DNA of 64,000 nucleotides. It comes from Methylobacterium sp. 2A (GTDB taxonomy: Bacteria; Pseudomonadota; Alphaproteobacteria; Rhizobiales; Beijerinckiaceae). Of the stretch, positions 35,080 through 43,700 are shown one piece after another (the first letter of the stretch is position 1; each line of letters opens with the position of its first letter). Made by a program: the position numbers and the translations under genes. The DNA lies in NCBI RefSeq assembly GCF_009806555.1, contig NZ_VUOK01000058.1:62001-126000 (forward strand), read 5' to 3'. The notes below the pieces were generated by a model. That model did not search any database. It worked only from the letters and a program-made list of their open reading frames with translations, and had not been told where the DNA came from.

Positions 35080-36837
35080 ATGCGCGTGCTTCTGGTTTCC
35101 TCGGCGTTCAACAGCATGACGCAGAGGTTCTTCGTCGAGCTCTCGGATGCCGGCCACGAGGTGGCGGTCGAGATCTACGGCGGCGACGAGGATCGGCTGG
35201 CCGACGCGTTCGACGCGTTCCGCCCGGATCTGACAATCGCTCCGTTCCTCACCCGGGCGATCCCGGAGCGGCTCTGGCGCTCCTACCTCACGCTGATCGT
35301 GCATCCGGGGATCGAGGGCGACCGCGGTCCCTCGGCCCTCGACTGGGCCATCCAGGAGCGGTGGGACGTCTGGGGCGTGACCCTGCTGCAGGCCGAAGCC
35401 GAGATGGATGCCGGCCCGATCTGGGCGACGCGGACCTTCCCGCTGCGCCAAGCGCCCAAGAGCAGCATCTACCGCCGCGAGGTGATCGACGGCGCTGTAT
35501 CCTGCCTGTGGGAGGCGCTGGCCAACCTCGAGCAGCCCGGATTCCAGCCGCGGCCGCTCGACTACGCGGCCCCGACCGCCCTCGGGCGCCTGCGCCCCTC
35601 CATGAAGCAGGCGGACCGCCGCATCGACTGGAGCCGGCACGAGACGGCCGAAATCCTCGCGCATATCCACGCGGCCGATGGGGTGCCGGGCGTCCTCGAC
35701 GAACTCTACGGCCGGCCGGTCTACCTGCACGCCGCCTGCGCCGAGCCGCGCCTGCGGGGCGCGCCGGGCCAGGTGATCGCCCGGTCCGAGAGCGGCGCGA
35801 TCTGCCGGGCGACGGTGGACGGCGCGGTCTGGATCGGCCGCCTGAAGCCGAAGCAGGAGGGCGGCATCAAGCTCGGCGCCGTTCAGGTGCTCGGCGACGC
35901 CCTTCCGGCAGACCTGCCGGTGATCGCCCCCTCGGAGGACCTCGCCTATCCGAACCCGGTGGAGGAGGTCCGCGCCGAGCACCAGGGCGACATCATCCGC
36001 CTGCGCTTCGACTTCCACAACGGCGCGATGAGCACGGGGCAGTGCCGCCAACTCCAGGCCGCGTTCGAGCAGGCCCGGGCACGCGGGCCCAAGGTCATCG
36101 TGCTGGATGGCGGTGACGATCTCTGGTCGAACGGCATCCACCTCAACGCGATCGAGGCGAGCGCGGATGCCGCCACGGAATCCTGGGCCAACATCGTGGC
36201 CATGGACGACCTGATCCGCGCGATCATCCTGGCGACCGACACGGTCGTGGTGGCGGCAGTCGGCCGCAATGTCGGCGCCGGCGGCGCGATCCTGCCCCTG
36301 GCCGCGGATTTCGTGCTGGTCCGCGAGGGCGTGGTGCTCAACCCGCATTACCGCAACATGGGCTGGCTCTACGGCTCGGAGTACTGGACCTATCTGCTGC
36401 CCCGCCGGGTCGGGTGGGAGCGCGCCATCGCGCTGACCGAATCCTGCCTGCCGATCAGCGCCCGCCGGGCCGCCGAGATCGGCCTCGCCGACAGGGCGAT
36501 CGCCAACGAAGCGTTCGACTTGACCGTGCAGTCCTTCGCCGCCGCCAAGGCGGAGGATCACGCCGCGATCACCGCGCGCAAGCAGGCGGCGCGGGCGGCC
36601 GACGAGGCGCAGCGACCGCTGGCGCAGTATCGGCGCGCCGAGCTGACGCAGATGTACCGGAACTTCTTCCAGCCGGATTCGCCCTATCACCGGGCGCGCA
36701 ACGCCTTCGTGTTCAAGCGCCCGGCCTGCTGGTCCCCGGCCTCCGTCCGCCTGCTCGCCAGCACGGCGGAGGGTGAGGGGGCGGCATTGCCGGCGCTGTC
36801 CGACGTCTGCCGGCCGCGGGAGGCCGTTGGGTTCTGA
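35080..36837 (+). CDS. hoxX: HoxX-type CO-forming hydrogenase maturation protein
   Basis: This 585-residue two-domain protein is HoxX, which uses formyl-tetrahydrofolate and CoA to release CO for the NiFe(CN)2CO centre of hydrogenases under aerobic conditions. The N-terminal formyltransferase-like domain (about 1-260) has LIVHPGIEGDRGPSALDWAI and GVTLLQAEAEMDAGPIW. The C-terminal enoyl-CoA-hydratase-like domain (about 280-545) has VIVLDGGDDLWSNGIHLNAI, VAAVGRNVGAGGAILPLAAD and YRNMGWLYGSEYWTYLLPRR. It is full length and seems intact. No hydrogenase or hyp genes lie within this window, so it is an orphan here. An FNR/FixK-type box is upstream. Confidence 0.9.
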   Translation: MRVLLVSSAFNSMTQRFFVELSDAGHEVAVEIYGGDEDRLADAFDAFRPDLTIAPFLTRAIPERLWRSYLTLIVHPGIEGDRGPSALDWAIQERWDVWGVTLLQAEAEMDAGPIWATRTFPLRQAPKSSIYRREVIDGAVSCLWEALANLEQPGFQPRPLDYAAPTALGRLRPSMKQADRRIDWSRHETAEILAHIHAADGVPGVLDELYGRPVYLHAACAEPRLRGAPGQVIARSESGAICRATVDGAVWIGRLKPKQEGGIKLGAVQVLGDALPADLPVIAPSEDLAYPNPVEEVRAEHQGDIIRLRFDFHNGAMSTGQCRQLQAAFEQARARGPKVIVLDGGDDLWSNGIHLNAIEASADAATESWANIVAMDDLIRAIILATDTVVVAAVGRNVGAGGAILPLAADFVLVREGVVLNPHYRNMGWLYGSEYWTYLLPRRVGWERAIALTESCLPISARRAAEIGLADRAIANEAFDLTVQSFAAAKAEDHAAITARKQAARAADEAQRPLAQYRRAELTQMYRNFFQPDSPYHRARNAFVFKRPACWSPASVRLLASTAEGEGAALPALSDVCRPREAVGF

Positions 36838-36937
36838 GGCGCCCGGCTGCCGGCCCTGACGCAGACGTGTAGGGCCGGCAGCCTTGCGGGCGCGGGAGGG
36901 GCGGGGCAGGAGGGCCGCGCCTCAGCCCGATGCCCCC

Positions 36938-37834
36938 ATGATCGTCCGCACGCGGCCCAACCTGCTGACCCTGCTGTTCACCCTGCGCGGCTCGATCCTG
37001 CCGCGAGTGGCACCGAAACTCGTCGGCATCGTCGCGGTGTCCTGCGCGGTGGTGTGGGCGGAGGCACGCTGGCCCGGCTTCTTCCCGGTCAGCGCGGGGG
37101 TGACGCCGTTCACGGTGGTGGGCCTCGCGCTCTCGATCTTCCTGAGCTTCCGCAACAACGCCTGCTACGAGCGTCGGTGGGAGGCCCGGAAGCATTGGGG
37201 CAACCTGATCGGCGAGGTGCGCAACCTCGCCCGCGCGCTGCCGGCCGTGTTGCCCGATCCGGACGGGGCGCCCCAGCTCCGGCGGCTCTCGGCCTTCGCG
37301 CACGGCCTGCGGGTGCGCCTGCGCGTTCTCGACGAGGCCGCGGCCGTCGACGGCAAGGCCACCGGCGTGGACCTGTCCGGCCCCAATCCCACCGACGCGG
37401 TGCTCGCCGCCATGACCCGCGACCTCGCCGGGCTCATGCGCGCCGGCCGGCTCACCGACATCCAGTTCGGCCTCCTGGAGGCGCGGATCGAGGCGCTGTC
37501 GGGGGTCCACACAGCCTGCGAGCGCCTGGCCAACACGCCGCTGCCCTTCGCCTACACGCTGCTCGTCTACCGGACGGCGTGGCTCTACTGCCTGCTCCTG
37601 CCGGTGGGATTGGCCGGATCCCTGGGCTGGGGGACCCCGATCGTGGTGGCGCTGGTCGGCTACACATTCTTCGGCCTCGACGCCCTCGGCGACGAGCTGG
37701 AGGAGCCCTTCGGCACCGAGCCGAACGACCTGCCCCTCGACGCCATGGTCCGCGCCGTGGACCGGATCGTCCACCACGCGCTCGGCGAGCCGATGCCGGA
37801 GCCGCTGGCGCCGGACGGCTACTGGCTGCGCTGA
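36938..37834 (+). CDS. Bestrophin family ion channel (YneE-like)
   Basis: This 298-residue inner-membrane protein is of the bacterial bestrophin family, pentameric chloride or cation channels. Characteristic segments are the N-terminal NLLTLLFTLRGSILPRVAPK, the helix-end VVGLALSIFLSFRNNACYER, RRWEARKHWGNLIGEVRNLAR, then CERLANTPLPFAYTLLVYRT and the C-terminal EEPFGTEPNDLPLDAM. The ATG at 36938 is used; the upstream extension is a basic, non-family sequence. It lies 100 bases after hoxX on the same strand. Confidence 0.9.
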   Translation: MIVRTRPNLLTLLFTLRGSILPRVAPKLVGIVAVSCAVVWAEARWPGFFPVSAGVTPFTVVGLALSIFLSFRNNACYERRWEARKHWGNLIGEVRNLARALPAVLPDPDGAPQLRRLSAFAHGLRVRLRVLDEAAAVDGKATGVDLSGPNPTDAVLAAMTRDLAGLMRAGRLTDIQFGLLEARIEALSGVHTACERLANTPLPFAYTLLVYRTAWLYCLLLPVGLAGSLGWGTPIVVALVGYTFFGLDALGDELEEPFGTEPNDLPLDAMVRAVDRIVHHALGEPMPEPLAPDGYWLR

Positions 37835-37860
37835 GGCGGTCACGGGTTTCCCAAGGGCGA

Positions 37861-38106
37861 GCCCCAGCCCTTTTAAGGTGTTTGGGCTAGCTGCGAAAAT
37901 CGCAAGTCGTGGCTCTAACATCCTGAAAGAGCACCGCCTTTTCCCCTCCCCCTTGTGGGGAGGGGCCAGGGGTGGGGGTGGTGCAGGATGAGGCGCAGCG
38001 GTGCCGTCTGCACCACCCCCACCTCCAACTCCTCCCCACAAGGGGGAGGAGAGTGCGCTTGGCCCCTGTCTCGTTGCTTCCGCAAACACCTTAAAAGGGC
38101 TGGGGC
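37861..38106. repeat. Nested long inverted repeat (hairpin element 2)
   Basis: Three nested complementary blocks occupy this 246-base stretch. The outer 24-bp arms are 37861-37884 and 38083-38106 (core CCCTTTTAAGGTGTTTG and its complement), perfect. The middle arms contain CCTCCCCCTTGTGGGGAGG and its complement at about 38031-38049. The inner arms contain GGTGGGGGTGGTGCA and its complement at about 38009-38023. It would fold into one long hairpin. It fills most of the 440-base gap between the bestrophin and the ArsR-methyltransferase gene; from 38107 to 38258 I see only further short repeats (AAAAGGCCCCGGCCTTTT). Confidence 0.85.
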
Positions 38107-38258
38107 GCGCCCTTTGGCGGGGTATCGGGGCGGAGCCCGTTATCAGGCTTCGCCCGACGATCGGGCGCAGCCCGACAGCATGGCTCTGCCCTGCACCCGC
38201 AAAAGGCCCCGGCCTTTTGAAACCATGACGTTTCGCGCTTGCGCCCCGCGCCAAACGC

Positions 38259-38278
38259 ACATAAACATATCTTTATGT
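38259..38278. promoter_or_regulatory. Operator palindrome overlapping the ArsR-MT start
   Basis: ACATAAACATATCTTTATGT is a palindrome with nine of ten positions paired per half. It covers the ATG at 38275 of the ArsR-methyltransferase gene. AT-rich palindromes of this look precede ArsR/SahR-type methionine-cycle regulators in Proteobacteria, so autoregulation is likely. Assigned by pattern and position. Confidence 0.6.
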
Positions 38279-39285
38279 CTAACCAAGCCGAGCACGAGGC
38301 GGGACCGATTCCCTTTCCGGAGGCCCTGGGCGTCCTGCGCGCGGCCGCCGAGGAGACGCGCCTGCGCATCCTGGCGCTGCTGGCCGAGGGGGAGCTCTCG
38401 GTCTCCGATCTCACCGACATCCTCGGTCAGTCGCAGCCGCGGATCTCGCGCCATCTGAAGCTCTTGGTGGAAGCCGGCCTCGTGGAGCGCCATCGCGAGG
38501 GCGCCTGGGCCTTCTTCCGCCTGTCCGAGGCCCGCGCCGGCCTCGCCGACCCGCTGCTCTCCGGGCTCGACCGGACGGCGCCGCCCCTCTCGGAGGATCG
38601 CGCCCGGCTCGATGCCGTCCGGACGCAGCGGGCCGAGACGGCCCAGACCTTCTTCGCCCGCCTCGCGCCCAAATGGGACGAGCTGCGCTCCCTGCATGTG
38701 TGCGAGACCGTCGTCGAGGCGGCGGTGCTCGATGCGCTGGGCGACCGCCCGATCGGCAGCCTGATCGACCTCGGCACCGGCACGGGGCGGATGCTCGGCC
38801 TGCTCGCGCCGCGCGCCGCCCGCGCCACGGGGCTCGATTCGAGCCACGCGATGCTGTCGGTCGCCCGGGCCAACCTGGAGCGGCAGGGCCTGTCGCGGGT
38901 CGATCTGCGGCAGGGCGACATCCACGCGCCGCCCTTCGCCCGGGCGAGCTTCGACCTCGTGGTGGTGCATCAGGTGCTGCACTACCTCGACGACCCGGCC
39001 CGGGCGCTCCGCGGCGCCGCGCGGCTCGTGGCGCCGGGCGGCCGGCTGCTGGTGGTGGATTTCGCCCCCCACGAGCTGGAATTCCTGCGCACCGCCCAAG
39101 CCCACCGGCGGCTCGGCTTCTCGGCCGATCAGGTCTCCGGCTGGCTCGCCGAGGCCGGACTCGCCACACTCGCCACCCGCGATCTGGCGCCGCGCGAGTC
39201 GGGCCAGCTCACCGTGACCCTCTGGCTGGCTCAGGACGGGCTGGCCGACGCCACAACCGAACAGCCCCGGCGCGCCGTCGCCTGA
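38275..39285 (+). CDS. ArsR-family regulator fused to SAM methyltransferase
   Basis: This 336-residue fusion has an ArsR-type winged helix at about residues 14-90 (ALGVLRAAAEETRLRILALL, then ILGQSQPRISRHLKLLVEAG). A class I SAM-dependent methyltransferase follows from about 130 (LIDLGTGTGRMLGLLAPRAA, GLDSSHAMLSVA, DIHAPPFARASFDLVVVHQV). Such fusions sit next to metF in many alphaproteobacteria and are thought to sense SAM or S-adenosylhomocysteine. metF follows after 45 bases, so an operon is likely. The start codon lies inside an operator-like palindrome; no Shine-Dalgarno is obvious, which would suit a leaderless or repressed message. Confidence 0.88.
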   Translation: MSNQAEHEAGPIPFPEALGVLRAAAEETRLRILALLAEGELSVSDLTDILGQSQPRISRHLKLLVEAGLVERHREGAWAFFRLSEARAGLADPLLSGLDRTAPPLSEDRARLDAVRTQRAETAQTFFARLAPKWDELRSLHVCETVVEAAVLDALGDRPIGSLIDLGTGTGRMLGLLAPRAARATGLDSSHAMLSVARANLERQGLSRVDLRQGDIHAPPFARASFDLVVVHQVLHYLDDPARALRGAARLVAPGGRLLVVDFAPHELEFLRTAQAHRRLGFSADQVSGWLAEAGLATLATRDLAPRESGQLTVTLWLAQDGLADATTEQPRRAVA

Positions 39286-39330
39286 GGCCCAACCCATCGT
39301 CTGAACCGACCGACAGAGAGGACGAGACCG

Positions 39331-40251
39331 ATGCGCCGCTCCACCCACCGCGCCAGCCGCGACGGCTACCACCCGATCCGCGTCTCGATCGAGTTCTTCC
39401 CGCCGAAGACCGAGGAGATGGAGAAGATCCTCTGGGCCTCGATCGAGCGCCTTGCCCCGCTCCAGCCGAGCTTCGTGTCGGTGACCTACGGCGCCGGCGG
39501 CTCGACCCGCGAGCGCACCCACAACACGGTGGCCCGGATGGTCCGCGAGACCAGCCTGAAACCCGCCGCCCACCTCACCTGCGTCGACGCCTCCCGCGAG
39601 GAGATCGACGCGGTGGTCCAATCCTACTGGGATGCCGGCGTGCGCCACATCGTGGCGCTCCGCGGCGACCCGGCCGAGGGTGTCGGACATGCCTACCGCC
39701 CGCATCCGGAAGGCTACGCCTCGACCGCCGAGCTGGTCGCGGGGATCAAGCGGATCGGCGACTTCAAGGTCTCGGTCTCGGCCTATCCCGAGAAGCACCC
39801 CGAGGCGGCCTCCCTCGACGCCGACATCGACGCCCTGAAGGCCAAGGTCGATGCCGGGGCCGATCAGGCGATCACCCAGTTCTTCTTCGAGAACGAGATC
39901 TACCTGCGCTACCTGGACAAGGTCCGGGCCGCCGGGATCACCATCCCGATCATCCCGGGCATCCTGCCGGTGCAGAACTTCAAGCAGGCGGCGAACTTCG
40001 CGCGCCGGACCGGCGCCTCGGTGCCCTACTGGCTGGCCGCCCGGTTCGAGGGGCTGGAGAACGACGTGGAGACGCGCCGCCTCGTGGCTGCCGCGGTGGC
40101 GGCCGAGCAGGTGCTCGATCTGGTGGACGAGGGGGTCAATGACTTCCACTTCTACTCGATGAACCGCTCGGATCTGGTCTACGCGATCTGCCACCTGCTC
40201 GGCCTGCGCGCCCAGGCGCCGAAGCTGGCGGCCGCGAAGGCGGCGGCTTAG
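39331..40251 (+). CDS. metF: Methylenetetrahydrofolate reductase
   Basis: This 306-residue FAD enzyme reduces 5,10-methylene- to 5-methyl-tetrahydrofolate, the methyl donor for MetH. Motifs: VSIEFFPPKTEEMEKILWAS with the catalytic Glu near residue 22, SVTYGAGGSTRERTHNTVAR, HIVALRGDPAEGVGHAYRPH, GADQAITQFFFENEIYLRYL and the C-terminal DFHFYSMNRSDLVYAI. AGAGAGGACGAG precedes the ATG. It lies between its likely regulator and metH, so the block builds methionine from one-carbon units. Confidence 0.96.
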   Translation: MRRSTHRASRDGYHPIRVSIEFFPPKTEEMEKILWASIERLAPLQPSFVSVTYGAGGSTRERTHNTVARMVRETSLKPAAHLTCVDASREEIDAVVQSYWDAGVRHIVALRGDPAEGVGHAYRPHPEGYASTAELVAGIKRIGDFKVSVSAYPEKHPEAASLDADIDALKAKVDAGADQAITQFFFENEIYLRYLDKVRAAGITIPIIPGILPVQNFKQAANFARRTGASVPYWLAARFEGLENDVETRRLVAAAVAAEQVLDLVDEGVNDFHFYSMNRSDLVYAICHLLGLRAQAPKLAAAKAAA

Positions 40252-40294
40252 ATTTCAGCTGCGCCCGGTGCGGGCGTGACTGGGGGTGACTGCC

Positions 40295-40546
40295 ATGGCT
40301 GAGCCGCAGGATATGATTCTTCCGCTCCTCAAGGAGATGAGAGCGGAGATGCGCGCAGGTTTCGAACACGTCGACCGCAAGCTCGAAGAGCACGACGCAC
40401 GTTTCGACAAGCTTGAGCGCCGCTTCGACAATCTGCGCGAAGCCGTGAACGGCGAATCGGTCCTGGGCCGCTACGCCGCCGCAGAGGTCGAGGAGCGGCT
40501 CGAAGCGATCGAGAAGCGCCTCAGCGCCTTGGAAAAGGCGGGCTGA
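40295..40546 (+). CDS. Small coiled-coil protein
   Basis: This 83-residue, highly charged helical protein has heptad-like runs (EMRAGFEHVDRKLEEHDARF, then KLERRFDNLREAVNG and LEAIEKRLSALEKAG), so it is probably a coiled coil. No signal peptide. The ATG at 40295 was chosen over a GTG at 40286. It lies between metF and metH on the same strand; a link to methionine synthesis is possible only by position. Similar short coiled-coil proteins are common and of unknown role. Confidence 0.6.
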   Translation: MAEPQDMILPLLKEMRAEMRAGFEHVDRKLEEHDARFDKLERRFDNLREAVNGESVLGRYAAAEVEERLEAIEKRLSALEKAG

Positions 40547-40581
40547 CCGCGGCCGACCCGAAACACCGATCGATCCCACCC

Positions 40582-40701
40582 GCCACCTCATCCTGAGGTG
40601 CCGCGCGAGCGGCCCCGAAGGCGGGTTCCAGGGATCGCCACGACTTCTGGAAGCCTCCTTCGAGGCCTCCGCTTCGCTCCGGCACCTCAGGATGAGGTGG
40701 C
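40582..40701. repeat. Inverted repeat in the metH leader (hairpin element 3)
   Basis: Perfect 21-bp arms, 40582-40602 and 40681-40701, bracket about 78 bases. Each arm is itself palindromic around CACCTCA-TCC-TGAGGTG. The element ends 16 bases before the metH start, so if transcribed from upstream it would lie in the metH 5' leader. This CCTCATCCTGAGG motif is a widespread type of intergenic repeat in Hyphomicrobiales. Confidence 0.8.
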
Positions 40702-40717
40702 TGATGGGATCACCCGA

Positions 40718-43700
40718 ATGACCGCTTTTGCCCCCGTCGACGGCACCGAGATCGCGAAGGCCCTGCGCCAGCGCGCGGCGGAAAAGATCCTCGTCCTCGA
40801 CGGGGCGATGGGCACCGTGATCCAGCGGCTGAAATTCTCCGAGGAGGACTTTCGCGGCGAGCGGTTCAAGGATCACGGCCACGATCAGAAGGGCAACAAC
40901 GACCTCCTGATCCTGACCCAGCCCGACGCGATCCGGCAGATCCACCTCGACTATTTCCTGGCCGGCGCCGATGTCTGCGAGACCAACACCTTCTCGGGCA
41001 CGACCATCGCCCAGGCCGATTACGGCATGGAGTCGATCATCCACGAGCTGAACGCCGAGGGCGCGCGGCTCGCCCGGGAAGCCGCCAGGCTCGCCGAGGA
41101 GAAGGATGGCCGCCGCCGCTTCGTGGCCGGCGCCATCGGCCCGACGAACCGGACCCTGTCGATCTCGCCGGACGTGAACAACCCGGGCTTCCGGGCGGTG
41201 ACCTTCGATCAGGTCAAGCAGGCCTATGTCGAGCAGATCCGCGGCCTGATCGACGGCGGCGCCGAGCTGATCCTGATCGAGACGATCTTCGACACGCTGA
41301 ACGCCAAGGCCGCGGTGGCGGCGGCGTGGCAGGTCTTTGAGGAGACCGGGATCCGCCTGCCGATCCAGATCTCCGGCACGATCACGGATCTCTCGGGCCG
41401 CACCCTCTCGGGCCAGACCCCGGCGGCCTTCTGGCACTCCCTGCGCCATGCCGAGCCGCTGACCTTCGGCCTCAACTGCGCGCTCGGCGCCCGCGAGATG
41501 CGCGGCCACATCGCCGAGCTGTCGCGGATCTGCGACACGCTGGTCTGCGCCTACCCGAATGCCGGCCTGCCGAACGAGTTCGGCCTCTACGACGAGAGCC
41601 CGGAAGCGATGGGCAAGCTGGTCGGCGAGTTCGCCGAATCCGGCCTCGTCAACATGGTCGGCGGCTGCTGCGGCACCACGCCGGACCATATCCGCGCCAT
41701 CGCGGAGGCGGTCGCCGGCAAGGCGCCGCGGCCGATCCCCGAGATCCCGCGCCTGATGCGGCTGTCGGGCCTCGAACCCTTCGTGCTCACGCCGGAAATC
41801 CCCTTCGTGAACGTCGGCGAGCGCACGAACGTCACCGGTTCGGCCAAGTTCCGCAAGCTCATCACCAACGGCGACTACGCGGCGGCGCTGGACGTCGCCC
41901 GCGATCAGGTGGCGGCCGGCGCCCAGGTGATCGACGTCAACATGGACGAGGGCCTGCTCGATTCGCAGAAGGCGATGGTCGAGTTCCTGAACCTCGTCGC
42001 CGCCGAGCCCGACATCGCCCGGGTGCCCGTGATGGTCGATTCCTCGAAGTTCGAGGTGATCGAAGCCGGGCTGAAGTGCATCCAGGGCAAGCCGATCGTG
42101 AACTCGATCTCCATGAAGGAGGGCAAGCAAAAATTCATCGAGGCCGCCAAGGTCTGCCGCTCCTACGGGGCCGCCGTGGTGGTGATGGCCTTCGACGAGC
42201 AGGGGCAGGCGGATTCCTACGCGCGCAAGGTCGAGATCTGCACCAAGGCCTACCGGATCCTGACCGAGCAGGTCGGCTTCCCGCCCGAGGACATCATCTT
42301 CGATCCGAACATCTTTGCCGTCGCCACCGGTATCGAAGAACACAACCCGTACGGCGTGGCCTTCATCGAGGCGACCCGCACGATCCGCGAGACCCTGCCA
42401 CACGCCCATATCTCGGGCGGCGTCTCGAATCTCAGCTTCGCGTTCCGCGGCAACGAGCCGGTGCGCGAGGCCATGCACGCCGTGTTCCTGTTCCACGCCA
42501 TCAAGGCCGGCATGGATATGGGCATCGTCAATGCCGGCCAGCTCGCCGTCTACGACGAGATTCCGGCGGAGCTGCGCGAGCTGTGCGAGGACGTGGTCCT
42601 CAACCGCCGCGACGATTCCACCGAGCGCCTGCTGGAGGCCGCCGAGCGCTTCAAGACCGGCGCCTCGGCTCAGGCCAAGACCGCCGACCTGTCCTGGCGC
42701 GAGGCCCCGGTCGAGAAGCGCATCGAGCACGCGCTGGTCAACGGCATCACCGAGTACATCGTGGCCGACACCGAGGAGGCGCGGAAGCAGGCCGAGCGCC
42801 CGCTCCACGTCATCGAGGGGCCGCTGATGGCCGGCATGAACGTGGTCGGCGACCTGTTCGGCTCCGGAAAGATGTTCCTGCCGCAGGTGGTGAAATCCGC
42901 CCGGGTGATGAAGCAGGCGGTCGCCTATCTCGAGCCCTTCATGGAGGAGGAGAAGCGCGCCAATGGCGGCGACGGCAAGCGCCAGGCCGCCGGCAAGGTG
43001 CTGATGGCCACCGTGAAGGGCGACGTCCACGATATCGGCAAGAACATCGTCGGCGTCGTTCTGGCCTGCAACAACTACGAGATCATCGATCTCGGCGTGA
43101 TGGTGCCGGCCGCCAAGATCCTGGAGACCGCCAAGACCGAGAAGGTCGATATCGTCGGCCTGTCGGGCCTGATCACCCCGTCGCTGGACGAGATGGTCCA
43201 TGTGGCGGGCGAGATGGAGCGCGAGGGTCTGGACGTGCCGCTTCTGATCGGCGGCGCCACCACGAGCCGCGTCCACACGGCGGTGAAGATCCACCCGGCC
43301 TACGCCAAGGGCCAGGCGGTCTACGTCACCGATGCGAGCCGCGCGGTCGGCGTGGTGTCGAGCCTGATCTCGAAGGAGACCCGTGGGCCGACGATCGAGA
43401 AGGTGCGCGCCGAGTACGCCAAGGTCGCCGACGCCCACAAGCGCTCGGAGGCCGACAAGCAGCGGCTGCCGCTGCCCAAGGCGCGCGCCAACGCCTTCAG
43501 GATCGACTGGTCTTCCTACAAGCCGGCCAAGCCGACCTTCACCGGCACAAGGGTCTACGGCTCCTACGAGGTCGCCGACCTCGTGCCCTATATCGACTGG
43601 ACGCCGTTCCTGCAGACCTACGAGTTCAAGGGCCGCTTCCCGGCGATCCTGGACGATCCCGAGCAGGGCCCGGCCGCCCGCGCCCTCTACGAGGACGCGC

